64,000 bases of DNA from SFTH01 sp051878085 (GTDB taxonomy: Bacteria > Bacillota > Clostridia > Christensenellales > Aristaeellaceae), in assembly GCA_051878085.1 (NCBI GenBank), contig JBJEJN010000027.1:11693-75692 (forward strand), given 5' to 3'. Positions 24,412-34,968 of the stretch are shown here, one piece after another. Below the pieces are notes generated by a model, which had not been told where the DNA came from, made no database searches, and saw only the letters and a program-made list of their open reading frames with translations. The position numbers and the translations under genes are program-made. Within the stretch, counting starts at the first letter, position 1, and every line of letters begins with the position of its first letter.

Positions 24412-25859
24412 TTATGCAGGCAGCTCGACGATCACCGGACGACCGTCCGTCTGGATCACGCCGCCGCGAATCTCCACCGGAGAGCCATCCAGCAGGTTCG
24501 TGCAGCGCAGATCGCCCCCGAAGCGCTCGGCGGGCATCCTCACCGGCGTGCCCTTCAGGCTGAACAGGCCCAGATAGCGCCTGCCCTCGCCGCCGAGCTG
24601 GGCGCAGACCGCATGCTGCGCGTCGTCGGCCGCAGCGCTGAACCAGCAGTCCGCCGGGAAGCGCTTCTTCAGTGCGGCGAGCGTGCGCAGTTCCTCGGAA
24701 ATATCCCGCCCGTCCCAGTTCACCGGATCGCGGTCGAACAGGCTGGGCTGGTTTGCATCGCACTTCTCCTCCCCGGCGTAGATCAACGTGCTGCCCTTGA
24801 GGAAGAACAGCAGCGCGTGCCAGTTGGACAGCGCCACGGGATCGGAAACCCGGGATGCGATGCGGGGCTGGTCGTGGTTCTCCAGGCAGCGCAGCTTGAT
24901 GTAGTTTTTCGGGAAGCTGATCTCCTGGCGGTTCAGCGCCTCCACCCACTCGTGCAGCGGCCGCTTGCCCGCCCAGTAGTCGTCCAGCAGCTCACGGATA
25001 TCGTAGTCGTACTCCAGATCGAAGGCGGCGTAGCCCTCCGCGTCGGAGTAGATCATCTCCATGCCCTCCCGTCGCGCGGCGAGCTGGAAGCTCATGTGCA
25101 CGCTCTCAGCCAGCCAGATCAGATCGGGATTGACCTCCGCGCAGGCCCTGCGGGCCTCCTGCCAGAACGCCACCGGCACCAGCGAGGCCACGTCGCAGCG
25201 GAAGCCGTCCACGATGCCCGCCCACANNNNNNNNNNNNNNNNNNNNNNNNNNNNNNNNNNNNNNNNNNNNNNNNNNNNNNNNNNNNNNNNNNNNNNNNNN
25301 NNNNNNNNNNNNNNNNNNNNNNNNNNACCGGCACCAGCGAGGCCACGTCGCAGCGGAAGCCGTCCACGATGCCCGCCCACAGCTTGAGCGTCTCGATCTG
25401 GTAGTCCCACAGGCCGCGCACGCGATAGTCCAGATCGATCACGTCTGTCCAGTCGCCGAAGCGGTTGCCAAAGCCGCCGTCGGGCTTGTGATAGAAGAAC
25501 TCCGGGTGAATGCCGCGCAGCGTGGAGTCCGGCGAGGTGTGGTTGTACACCACGTCAATGATGCACTTCATGCCGTTTGCGTGAATCGCGTCCACCAGAT
25601 GGCGGAAATCCTCCATCGTGCCGTACTCCGGGTTCACCGTGCGGTAGTCCTTATTGGCGTAGGGACAGCCGAGGCTCCCCTTCTTGCCCTCCACTCCGAT
25701 GGGATGAATGGGCATCAGCCACAATATGTCCGTGCCGAGGGAACGGATGCGGGGCAGGTCACTTTCCAGCGCCCGAAAGGTTCCCTCCTTGGTGTGGTTG
25801 CGCACGTACACGGAGTAAATCAGCGCATTGCGCAGGGAAAGGTCGGTATTGCGTGCCAT
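24412..25859 (-). CDS. GH13 alpha-amylase family glycosidase (interrupted by a false assembly gap)
   Basis: Cytoplasmic alpha-glucan-active enzyme without signal peptide. The gene is split by a 100-N run, but the 55 bp on each side are identical. Joining them gives one in-frame 430-aa protein. In that joined protein the GH13 motifs are complete: DVVYNH at 102-107, GFRCDVA with nucleophile Asp171, LAESVH with acid/base Glu200, and ENHDQ with Asp278. A short C-terminal beta domain ends TDGRPVIVELPA. It is shorter than most amylases; glucan, maltodextrin or sucrose-type substrates are possible. The ATG at 25859 has GGAGG upstream. It is last in the lepA-PIG-L-hemW operon, 18 bp after hemW. Confidence 0.88.
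25172..25226. repeat. 55-bp duplicate, left contig end
   Basis: Identical to 25327-25381. It is the terminal overlap of two contigs, not a biological repeat: both copies encode the same GH13 stretch around the nucleophile motif in the same frame. Confidence 0.95.
25227..25326. other. Assembly gap of 100 N
   Basis: Exactly 100 undetermined bases, the default filler for a gap of unknown size. The flanks overlap by 55 bp, so the real gap is probably negative and no sequence is missing. Confidence 0.98.
25327..25381. repeat. 55-bp duplicate, right contig end
   Basis: Second copy of 25172-25226 at the other side of the N run. Fifty-five is a common assembler k-mer length, which fits an unresolved overlap between contigs. 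Confidence 0.95.
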
Positions 25860-25877
25860 ATTGCACCTCCGAATTTG

Positions 25878-27002
25878 TCAGTCGTCCATCAGCTCCAGCA
25901 CCACGCTGTCCTGAAGCTCCAGTCCCACGGGCGTGAGTCGCAGAAAGCCGCCCTCGATTTCAATCAGACCGTAGCTTTCCAGCTTGTTGAGCTGCCGTGC
26001 GTGAGTGCTCTCAAAGTCCTCGCCGAACTCCGCCCGCCAGCGCGCCAGATCCAGCCCACGCAGCGTGCGGGTGGAAAGCATCAGCACCTCCTCCCGGTGG
26101 TCGCGCAGGCTGCGCAGCGTGCGCTCACACATGCGCTCCCCCGCCAGGTAGCGTTCCAGCTCCGGCGGATTGGAGAAGCGCTCGTTCTCCACCAGCGAGT
26201 GCGCCGCGCTGCCCAGGCCCAGGTAGTCGCCGTCCTGCCAGTAGGTCAGGTTGTGGCGGGACTCATAGCCCGGCACGGCGAAGTTGGAGATTTCGTAGCG
26301 CGCAAGGCCATGCTCCGCCAGACGCTGCACCGCCATGCGCTGCATCTCGTTCACCAGATCGTCGTCGGGGATGTTCGCCTCGCCGCACTCCACCCTTCTC
26401 TCCATCCCGGTGCCCGGCTCCACGATCAGGCTGTAGGCGGAGATGTGCTTGACAGGCAGAGAAACCGCCTGTGCAAGCGTGTCCGACCACTGCTCCATGC
26501 TCTGGCCCGGCAGGGCGTACATCAGATCGATGCTGAGGTTTGTAAAGCCCGTGTCCGCCGCCATGCGCACCGCCTCAACGGCCTGTTCGGGCGTGTGGAT
26601 GCGGCCAAGGTTCCGCAGAAGCGCCGCATCGAAGCTCTGCACGCCGATGGACAGCCGGCTCACGCCCGCGCGGCGGTAGGTTTCCAGCTTCTCCGCTGTC
26701 AGCGTGCCCGGATTGGCCTCCAGCGTGATCTCGCAGTCCGGGGCGAAGGGCAGCATTCGCCGCAGGTGGTTCAGCGCATTCGCGATGTACGCCGCGGGCA
26801 CCAGCGAGGGCGTGCCCCCGCCGAAAAAGACGCTGCGCGCCTCGTAAGCGCGCAGGCGATCCGCCCAGGCGTCCATCTCGGCACGCAGGGCGGCAAAGTA
26901 GTCCTCCCACGCGTCCTCCCGGCCCGCAAAGGACGCAAAGTCGCAGTAGGCGCACTTGCGGGCGCAGAAGGGAACGTGGATGTAGATTGCAAGGGGTTTC
27001 AT
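25878..27002 (-). CDS. hemW: HemW-type radical SAM heme chaperone
   Basis: A 374-aa radical SAM protein of the HemW family, related to HemN but acting as a heme-binding chaperone rather than an oxidase. The N-terminus MKPLAIYIHVPFCARKCAYCDFASF has the CxxxCxxC cluster motif. VFFGGGTPSLVPA follows near 58, then LEANPGTLT, RLSIGVQSF and DLMYALPGQ. The ATG at 27002 is preferred (GAGG upstream); a GTG at 27026 would overlap the previous gene. A lepA-hemW linkage is widespread in Firmicutes, though here another gene is inserted between them. Confidence 0.94.
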   Translation of the reverse strand: MKPLAIYIHVPFCARKCAYCDFASFAGREDAWEDYFAALRAEMDAWADRLRAYEARSVFFGGGTPSLVPAAYIANALNHLRRMLPFAPDCEITLEANPGTLTAEKLETYRRAGVSRLSIGVQSFDAALLRNLGRIHTPEQAVEAVRMAADTGFTNLSIDLMYALPGQSMEQWSDTLAQAVSLPVKHISAYSLIVEPGTGMERRVECGEANIPDDDLVNEMQRMAVQRLAEHGLARYEISNFAVPGYESRHNLTYWQDGDYLGLGSAAHSLVENERFSNPPELERYLAGERMCERTLRSLRDHREEVLMLSTRTLRGLDLARWRAEFGEDFESTHARQLNKLESYGLIEIEGGFLRLTPVGLELQDSVVLELMDD

Positions 27003-27022
27003 CGTTTCTGTCCTCAGATGCG

Positions 27023-28486
27023 TCACTTCCGCCGTCTATGCTTGCGCCGGCGCTTCCTCGCGCGCTTATCCAGCGCCAGAACGGCGATGCCCAGCGCCAC
27101 AGCGCCGCCCAGCATCCCCAGCAACAGACCCATGCCGCCGGGTGCGCTCTGCTCCGCTGTGGAAACCGGTTCCGCCATGGGTGCAGCGGTCGGCTCCGCA
27201 GTCAGAAGCGGCAGCACGATCTGCGCCGTGGGCTCCGCTGTGGGAATCTTAGTAGGTTCCGGCGTAAGGGTGATTTCAGGGGTAGGCGTGGGTTCCGGCG
27301 TGGGGGTGGGGATGTTTTCGAACATGTCATTTGCGCCGCTGTCCAGCCCCACCGCAGTGAAGTACAGGCCGAAGCGGGCGTTGTCGTACTTGCCGCCGTC
27401 CTCCACCTGGAAGTACTTCTGCTGGGACGCATGCTCCGCATAGCCCAGCCGAGCCACCTCCAGCGGCGTGCGTCCGCCCAGCGCCTCCAGCGGAACCTTC
27501 CAGGGCATGCTGACCTGGTTCTCCCCGTAGAGGTGGATGTAGAGCTTCTTCACCTGCCACGCGCCGTACCGGGCGGCGGTGTCGGGGAAGCGGGCCGCAT
27601 CCGCAGCGGCATCGATGGCGTCCTGCATCAGCCGAGAAGTGATTTTGTGCTGGTTGTGGCCGTACTCGCCGTCGAGGTCGTGGGTGACGATCACCTCGGG
27701 CCGATAGCGGCGGATGCGCGCCACCAACTCCTCCAGGACGTGCTCCTCGCCGCCCCAGAGCTTCAGGCCCTCCTCGATGCTCTTCACGCGCTTGTCCTTC
27801 AGGTTGATGAAGTCGGGGTAGTCCCGAACGCCCATCGCCCACAGCCCGTTGAGGGCCTCCTGACGGCGGGATCGGCCGCAGTTCGCCATGTAGACCACCA
27901 CCGTGGGCCGGTTCTGGGCCACGGTATAGTAGGGAATCGTGCCGCCGAAGAAGATCAGCTCGTCATCCTGATGGGTGGAGACCACCATCAGCTCCGCCTT
28001 TTCCACCGGGGGATTCCAGACATGCACATTTTCCGGCAGCTCGCCCGGGCCGAACACGCGCAGCTCAGCGACGTCCTGCCCCGGCGCGTCCAGCTGCAAA
28101 AAGACGTACCTCGTCTCCGGCAGCAGGTCAACGCAGAACTCAATGCAGGGAAAGGTAAAGTTCTGATCCCGCGTGCGCAGCAGGTTGCGCTCCGCGTCGT
28201 ACTCCTCCACCTGATAGGCGCTGGGCTCGAAGTCCCAGCCGATCTGCAGCGTGCCTCCCGCAGCGCCCTCCGGCAGCTCTATGCCCAGCCGGGCCCCGTC
28301 GCCCTTGTACGTCCAGTCGGTGTGCAGGTTGCGATCGGTCAGGTTGCCCTTTTTGCCCTCGCTCACCCAGAAGCCGCACTTCCGGGTGAGCTCCTCCGCC
28401 GTCTCCGCACAGCACAGCGAGGCGCACAGCAGCGCCATCGCCAGCAGCAGGGGTGCAAGCCTTCTCCAAATCTTCATCCTGTACAA
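27023..28486 (-). CDS. Surface-anchored PIG-L/LmbE-type deacetylase
   Basis: A 487-aa exported protein. A signal peptide (RRLAPLLLAMALLCASLCCA) is followed by a beta-rich domain (30-155, carbohydrate-binding F5/8-like in pattern). Next comes a PIG-L N-acetylglucosamine-deacetylase-like domain from about 163, with zinc motif HQDDE at 172-176 and the distal EYGHNQH block near 283. A Pro/Thr/Glu-rich linker (about 390-449) leads to one membrane span (451-472) and a very basic tail RARKRRRKHRRRK. This suggests an enzyme on a stalk at the outer face of the membrane, perhaps acting on glycans or cell-wall sugars. It starts 3 bp after lepA and abuts hemW, so it is expressed with them; a functional tie is not obvious. 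Confidence 0.85.
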   Translation of the reverse strand: MYRMKIWRRLAPLLLAMALLCASLCCAETAEELTRKCGFWVSEGKKGNLTDRNLHTDWTYKGDGARLGIELPEGAAGGTLQIGWDFEPSAYQVEEYDAERNLLRTRDQNFTFPCIEFCVDLLPETRYVFLQLDAPGQDVAELRVFGPGELPENVHVWNPPVEKAELMVVSTHQDDELIFFGGTIPYYTVAQNRPTVVVYMANCGRSRRQEALNGLWAMGVRDYPDFINLKDKRVKSIEEGLKLWGGEEHVLEELVARIRRYRPEVIVTHDLDGEYGHNQHKITSRLMQDAIDAAADAARFPDTAARYGAWQVKKLYIHLYGENQVSMPWKVPLEALGGRTPLEVARLGYAEHASQQKYFQVEDGGKYDNARFGLYFTAVGLDSGANDMFENIPTPTPEPTPTPEITLTPEPTKIPTAEPTAQIVLPLLTAEPTAAPMAEPVSTAEQSAPGGMGLLLGMLGGAVALGIAVLALDKRARKRRRKHRRRK

Positions 28487-28489
28487 ATC

Positions 28490-30298
<1,809 letters not shown>

Positions 30299-30328
30299 AT
30301 GGAATCCTCCGCCTATCTATTCATTTTA

Positions 30329-30357
30329 ATGATACAGGATTCCAATGTAAAAATCAA
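30329..30357 (-). promoter_or_regulatory. Promoter of lepA operon
   Basis: TTGATT (30352-30357), 17 bp spacer, TATCAT (30329-30334). It overlaps the U-tract of the TRAP transporter terminator, so the two operons are packed back to back. Confidence 0.6.
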
Positions 30358-30384
30358 GTCCACCCCGAGGTTCAGGGTGGACTT
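30347..30384 (-). terminator. Terminator of the TRAP transporter gene
   Basis: Transcript AAGUCCACCC (30375-30384) pairs with GGGUGGACUU (30356-30365), a 10-bp perfect stem, followed by GAUUUUUAC. Confidence 0.85.
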
Positions 30385-30417
30385 TCGCGTTCAAATATGC
30401 ACTTTTCAGCCGGGAAC

Positions 30418-32466
30418 TCAGGCGGTCTGCTTCTTGCCCAGCACCAGCTGGAGCACCACGCCCAGGGCAATCAGCGCGAGGCCGATCACGTCCGTCAGCG
30501 TGCCGGGGATGATCAGGCACATGCCGCCAGCGATGGTCAGCACGCGCTCGACCACGTTCATCGGCCGCACCAGATAGCCGCTCAGGCCCGCCGCCACGCC
30601 GACCATGCCGATGGTGGCCGTCAGCGCGATCAGAATCACGTCGTACCAGACCACGTCGCCCACGAAGAGGATCGACGGGCTGTAGGCGAACACGAAGGGG
30701 ATGATGAACGCCGCAATTGCCAGCCGCGTGGCCGTGATGCCCGTCTTCATCGGATTGCCCTTCGCGATGGCGGAGCCTGCGTAGGCCGCAAGCGCAACCG
30801 GCGGCGTGATGTCCGCCACGATGCCGAAGTAGAACACGAAGAAGTGCGCCGCGATGGTGGGAATGCCCATCTTGATCAGGATCGGCGCGCAGGTGGAGGC
30901 CATGATGCAGTAGTTCGCGGTGGTGGGAACACCCATGCCCAGCACGATGCAGCACAGCATGGTCAGCACCAGCGCCAACAGCGAGGAGGAGCCGGAGATG
31001 CCCACGATGATGTTGATCAGCTTGGACGCAAGTCCCGTGACGGTGAGGCAGCCGGCGATGATGCCCGCCACGCCGCAGGCCACGGCCACGGTGATGACGC
31101 CGCGTCCGCCGGCCTCCAGGGAATCAAAGATGCTCTTTGCGCTGAAGCCGCCGTCCGCGCCGAAGGTTGCCGCAACCACGCCATGCTTGAGCTGCTCGCC
31201 CGCCTTCTTTGCGCGCAGGTAGCGCAGGAGGTTGTTGATAAAGCCCACCGCGATGGCCGCCAGAATGGCGATGGCTGCGGAGAACTGCATGGTCTTGGTG
31301 TTGCTGCACACCAGGTAGATCAGGATGATCAGGGGCAGCAGCAGATAGCTGTCCTTGATCAGCTGGCGCATGCGGGGCAGCATCTCCTTCGGGATGCCCT
31401 TCAGGCCCAGCTTCTTGGCCTCCAGATGCACCGCGATGAAGATGCCCAGGAAGTACAGCACCGCCGGCAGGATCGCGCGCACGATGATGTTGGAGTAGGG
31501 CACGCCCACGTACTCCGCCATCAGGAAGGCCGCAGCGCCCATGATGGGAGGCATGATCTGACCGCCGGTGGAGGCAGCGGCCTCAACCGCGCCAGCGAAC
31601 TCCGGGCGATAGCCGGTCTTCTTCATCATCGGGATGGTGACGGAGCCGGTGGTGACGGTGTTGCCCACGGAGGAGCCGGACACCATGCCGCACAGCGCCG
31701 AGGACACGACCGCGACCTTCGCCGGGCCGCCCGCGAAGCGGCCGCAGAGGCTGTTCGCCAGGCTGATGAAGAAGTCGGAGATGCCGGTGCGCTCCAGGAA
31801 CGCGCCGAAGATGATGAATACGACGATGTACTTGGAGCAGACGTTGATCGGGGTGGAAAGCACACCGCTGTCGCCGTAGAACAGCTTGTAGACCACCAGC
31901 GGAATGCCGCCCTTGTTCCACAGGGTCACCAGCGTGTAGATCATGAACACGCCCGCCACGCACAGGATCGGCAGACCCACGCTGCGGCGGCACAGCTCGG
32001 CAAGCACCAGCATGCCAACCGCGCCGGTCACGATGTAGAACATGTCCTTGGTGATGCGCATGTTCAGCTTCACCACGGTCTGGGCGTTGAAGGTGTAGAA
32101 CAGGAACGCGCCCGCGCCCAGCACCATCAGCACGATATCATACCAGGGCATGTAATTGACCCGCACCTTGCCCTTCTTGGCCGGGTAGGTCAGAAAACCG
32201 ATGAGCACCACCAGTCCCAGGAAGGAGGACAGGCGGATCTGCTCCATGAAGTTTGCAAACAGGGTCACATAGATGCAGAAGAGCGCAAAGAGCACCGTCA
32301 GACTGTTGACGATGATCTTGGGAACGCCCTCCCACACGCGCGTGTTCGACTCGCGGTCGAACTTGCGCATGATCGCATCGACATCCGCAGCCGAGCCAAC
32401 GTCCTCGCTTACAGCTTCGGTGGCCGGATCGATGATCTTCGGGTCCTTATCGGGGTCTCGCTTCAT
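30418..32466 (-). CDS. TRAP transporter permease, fused small and large membrane subunits
   Basis: A 682-aa inner membrane protein of the TRAP 4TM/12TM fusion type, moving an organic anion with sodium. An acidic cytoplasmic N-terminus (about 65 aa) is followed by four DctQ-like spans and then the DctM domain. That domain carries GSSVGNTVTTGSVTIPMMKKTGY and the conserved IMPPIMGAAAFLMAEYVGVPYSNI region, plus LGMGVPTTANYCIMASTCAPILIKMG. The ATG at 32466 with GGAGGA six bases upstream is chosen over an ATG at 32526. It follows the TAXI receptor gene after 139 bp containing a strong hairpin. The substrate is unknown; TAXI systems often import dicarboxylates or amino acids. Confidence 0.93.
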   Translation of the reverse strand: MKRDPDKDPKIIDPATEAVSEDVGSAADVDAIMRKFDRESNTRVWEGVPKIIVNSLTVLFALFCIYVTLFANFMEQIRLSSFLGLVVLIGFLTYPAKKGKVRVNYMPWYDIVLMVLGAGAFLFYTFNAQTVVKLNMRITKDMFYIVTGAVGMLVLAELCRRSVGLPILCVAGVFMIYTLVTLWNKGGIPLVVYKLFYGDSGVLSTPINVCSKYIVVFIIFGAFLERTGISDFFISLANSLCGRFAGGPAKVAVVSSALCGMVSGSSVGNTVTTGSVTIPMMKKTGYRPEFAGAVEAAASTGGQIMPPIMGAAAFLMAEYVGVPYSNIIVRAILPAVLYFLGIFIAVHLEAKKLGLKGIPKEMLPRMRQLIKDSYLLLPLIILIYLVCSNTKTMQFSAAIAILAAIAVGFINNLLRYLRAKKAGEQLKHGVVAATFGADGGFSAKSIFDSLEAGGRGVITVAVACGVAGIIAGCLTVTGLASKLINIIVGISGSSSLLALVLTMLCCIVLGMGVPTTANYCIMASTCAPILIKMGIPTIAAHFFVFYFGIVADITPPVALAAYAGSAIAKGNPMKTGITATRLAIAAFIIPFVFAYSPSILFVGDVVWYDVILIALTATIGMVGVAAGLSGYLVRPMNVVERVLTIAGGMCLIIPGTLTDVIGLALIALGVVLQLVLGKKQTA

Positions 32467-32529
32467 ATTGTCTCCTCCCATGACCGGAAAGAATCCGCCA
32501 AATTTTCTAAAATGCCGCCGATACATGAC

Positions 32530-32566
32530 GGGGGACTATGGCGAAACGCCTTCGCCGTAGTCCCCC
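32530..32566 (-). promoter_or_regulatory. Intercistronic hairpin between TAXI receptor and TRAP permease genes
   Basis: GGGGGACTAyGGCG pairs across an 8-base loop with its complement (one G-U type mismatch), a stem of about 14 bp. No U-run follows, so it is unlikely to be a full terminator. It probably protects or attenuates the mRNA so that receptor exceeds permease. Confidence 0.6.
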
Positions 32567-32605
32567 TGTTCTATCTCCGCGCTTTGCACGCGCGGTCAGC
32601 GTTCC

Positions 32606-33550
32606 TTATTCGGCAACCGTGATGCCCTTCTCGGCGAAGTACTTGGCAGCGCCGGCAGCATAGGGCAGGCCGCACTCGGAAGCGTACTCCAGATTCAGCT
32701 CCAGGCCCTTCGCATGGGCGGCGGCGATCTCCTCGGTGTTCTCGAAGATGGTGGAAACGATGGTGTAGGCCTCCTCGTCGGTCACATCGGCGTTGGCGAT
32801 GATGATGGCCTTGACCGCAACGGTGGTCACGTCCTCGTCGATGCCCTCATAGGTGCCGGCGGGGATCACGCACTCGGTGTAGGCGCCGTTGAGCTCCTTC
32901 AGCTTCGCAACGTGCTCCGCGTCGCAGCCAACCAGGTATGCGCCCTTGGTCGCGCACAGGTCGACAACGGCGGTGGTGGGAGCGCCCGCGACGACGAAGG
33001 CAGCGTCAATCTTGCCGTCCTTCAGCGCTTCAGCGGAGTCCGCGAAGGAGAGGTACTGGGGATTGATGTCGGCCTCGGTCATGTCATAGGCGGCCAGGAA
33101 GTCCATGGCGTTGAAGTACACGCCGGAACCGGCAGCGCCGATGGAGACGTTCTTGCCGCGCAGGTCGTCCATGCTCTTGATCTCCGGATTGCAGGTGACC
33201 AGCTGCACGGTCTCGTTGTACAGGGCTGCCAGCGCCTTGAAGGAGGTGATGGGAGCGCCTTCATACTGCTCGAAGCGGATGCCGTTGTAGGCGTAGTAGG
33301 CAACGTCGCTCTGCACGAAGCCCAGCTGCGCAAAGCCCATGTCCAGCATGTCGATGTTCGCAGCGGAGCCCTCGCCGGCAACTGCGGTCACCTGAACGTC
33401 GGTGTTGTCGCTGATGTACTGGGCCAGCACGCCGCCGAAGGCGTAGTAGGTGCCGGAGGTACCGCCGGTGGTGAACTGCAGCTCTGCCATTGCGGATGCG
33501 CAGCTGAACACCATGACCAATGCAATCAGAATCGCCAAAGTCTTTTTCAT
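32606..33550 (-). CDS. TAXI-family TRAP transporter substrate-binding protein
   Basis: Extracytoplasmic solute receptor of 314 aa. A signal peptide MKKTLAILIALVMVFSCASAMA precedes the mature start ELQFTTGGTSGTYYAFGGVLAQYISDN, the TAXI signature. The body has GAAGSGVYFNAMDFLAAY and a YLVGCDAEHVAKLKELN segment of the second lobe. The cleavage AMA suggests signal peptidase I, though FSC could serve as a weak lipobox. The ATG at 33550 has AAGGGGG upstream. It is the first gene of the two-gene transporter operon, behind a strong promoter. Confidence 0.93.
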   Translation of the reverse strand: MKKTLAILIALVMVFSCASAMAELQFTTGGTSGTYYAFGGVLAQYISDNTDVQVTAVAGEGSAANIDMLDMGFAQLGFVQSDVAYYAYNGIRFEQYEGAPITSFKALAALYNETVQLVTCNPEIKSMDDLRGKNVSIGAAGSGVYFNAMDFLAAYDMTEADINPQYLSFADSAEALKDGKIDAAFVVAGAPTTAVVDLCATKGAYLVGCDAEHVAKLKELNGAYTECVIPAGTYEGIDEDVTTVAVKAIIIANADVTDEEAYTIVSTIFENTEEIAAAHAKGLELNLEYASECGLPYAAGAAKYFAEKGITVAE

Positions 33551-33611
33551 TGTATTGTCCCCCTTGAAATTTGGGCCTGTGAATTTTCTCAATCACAACC
33601 CATTTTTTCAT

Positions 33612-33640
33612 ATTATACCGCATTTCTCTCCGCCTGACAA
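33612..33640 (-). promoter_or_regulatory. Promoter of the TAXI-TRAP operon
   Basis: TTGTCA (33635-33640), 17 bp spacer, TATAAT (33612-33617), 62 bp before the receptor gene, preceded by AT-rich sequence. The 316-bp interval 33551-33866 holds only this promoter, the AT-rich stretch and the terminator at 33801-33840. Confidence 0.85.
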
Positions 33641-33800
33641 TAGCGAATCGAGTTTTTGAATGTAAATTATTGCATATTGTGTAAAATTCAATGCCAATTT
33701 GCTGGTTTTTGCACTTTCTACCGTCTCCCCAATGCACTTTTGCATCATTTTAACGCAAAATCCCGGTCTCCCGGCGGCAACCTCAGTTCAAATCTATGCA

Positions 33801-33840
33801 GAAAAGCCGGCGAAGCTGTAAGCATCGCCGACTTTTCTTT
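33801..33840. terminator. Terminator of the nucleotidyltransferase gene
   Basis: AAAAGCCGGCGA (33802-33813) pairs with TCGCCGACTTTT (33825-33836), a 12-bp stem with one mismatch and A/T tracts on both sides, so it can act in either direction. It starts 27 bp after the stop codon. Confidence 0.85.
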
Positions 33841-33866
33841 TTCAAATGATCCGATGTGCACTCCGT

Positions 33867-34778
33867 TCAGAGGCGATCCGGGTAGGCGCCCTGATCGATC
33901 AGCTCACGAATCCGCTGCTGGGTGTTCGCCTTGTCCTGGGCGTAGGTCATGCCGAACCACCTGTCGTGGGTGGGCAGCACCTGCACGCTGCCCTCGCCGC
34001 TGCGGATCAGCCTGCCCACGATCGAGGGCAGCAGGAACTCGGAGGTCACGTCATCCCTGGACAGCCGCTCCAAAAAGCGCGGGAACTGCTCCTCCAGATA
34101 ACCGATGAACGAAGCCGGCAGGCCCCAGATGTTCATCGAAACCGCCTCGCCGCCGTCCAGCCAGCGCACGCCGTCCTCCGCCTCCAGGCAGGGCCGTCCG
34201 TCGCGCAGCAGGATGCCGCGGGTCTCCCGGATCTCGTTGAGCTTCCCCGCCGCATCCACCTTGCAGATGCCCCGGGTCACAGCGCCGCTCTCCGAGAGCG
34301 TGTTGCCCAGCACGTAGCCCGCCATGCAGCAGTCCAGAGATGCATCGTCCCGCACATCCGTGCTGATGTAAGCGTGAATCTGCCGGAAGGCCTCCGCGCC
34401 GTAATAGTCGTCCGCATTCAGCACGCAGAAGGGCTCGCGGATCACCTTCCTGCACGCCAGCACCGCATGTCCCGTGCCCCAGGGCTTCTTGCGTCCCTGC
34501 GGCAGCGCGATGCCCTGCGGCACGTCCTCCAGATCCTGATAGACGTACTCCACGTTGCACTTCTGCTCCACGCGCCGGCCCACGCCCTCGCGGAACATCT
34601 GCTCGATGTCCCGGCGGATGATGAAGACCACGCGGTTGAAGCCGGCCTGCAGCGCGTCATGAACCGCATACTCCATCAGCACTTCTCCGTTTGGCCCGAC
34701 GGGTTCAATCTGCTTGACGCCGCCGCCGAAGCGGGACCCAAAGCCTGCGGCCATAAATGCCAATGTCGTCGTTTTCAT
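33867..34778 (-). CDS. NTP-transferase family nucleotidyltransferase
   Basis: A 303-aa nucleotidyltransferase of the sugar-phosphate type. The N-terminal nucleotide-binding loop is LAFMAAGFGSRFGGGVKQIEPVG, with the G-x-G-x-R pattern. VLNADDYYG near residue 110 holds the metal-binding Asp pair. There is no left-handed beta-helix, so it resembles compact members that activate sugar phosphates or polyol phosphates rather than GlmU. The substrate is unknown. It stands alone with its own promoter (34838-34866) and terminator. The ATG at 34778 replaces a longer reading with no ribosome site. Confidence 0.83.
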   Translation of the reverse strand: MKTTTLAFMAAGFGSRFGGGVKQIEPVGPNGEVLMEYAVHDALQAGFNRVVFIIRRDIEQMFREGVGRRVEQKCNVEYVYQDLEDVPQGIALPQGRKKPWGTGHAVLACRKVIREPFCVLNADDYYGAEAFRQIHAYISTDVRDDASLDCCMAGYVLGNTLSESGAVTRGICKVDAAGKLNEIRETRGILLRDGRPCLEAEDGVRWLDGGEAVSMNIWGLPASFIGYLEEQFPRFLERLSRDDVTSEFLLPSIVGRLIRSGEGSVQVLPTHDRWFGMTYAQDKANTQQRIRELIDQGAYPDRL

Positions 34779-34837
34779 AGGATGCCCTTTCTCTTCACTT
34801 CCCTGTATTGATGCGGACACGCCGCATTGTTAATTTT

Positions 34838-34866
34838 ATTATAACATATGATCCCGTAAACCGCAA
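34838..34866 (-). promoter_or_regulatory. Promoter of the nucleotidyltransferase gene
   Basis: TTGCGG (34861-34866), 17 bp spacer, TATAAT (34838-34843), 60 bp before the start codon. Confidence 0.75.
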
Positions 34867-34920
34867 GTGCTGCACCGTAATAAGTTGGTCTGCGTCCTGT
34901 AAAAGCGCCCGAAACAGGAA

Positions 34921-34947
34921 ATCGCCCCCGGATTTGCCGGAGGCGAC
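34921..34947 (-). terminator. Terminator of the phosphoglucose isomerase gene
   Basis: Transcript UCGCCUCCGG-CAAAU-CCGGGGGCGA followed by UUUCCUGUUU, about 20 bp after the stop codon. The stem is strong and the U-tract moderate. Confidence 0.7.
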
Positions 34948-34968
34948 GCAGTATTTCGTTGGGTTTTC

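Noticed and set aside
24412..25859. GH13 gene as a pseudogene or tandem duplication
   Set aside because: The duplicated 55 bp sit exactly at an N gap and merging restores the frame, so an assembly artefact explains it.
30397..32622. Plus-strand frame of 741 codons opposite the TRAP permease
   Set aside because: Extremely His/Asp/Gln-rich, the usual antisense of a Leu/Val/Ile-rich membrane protein.
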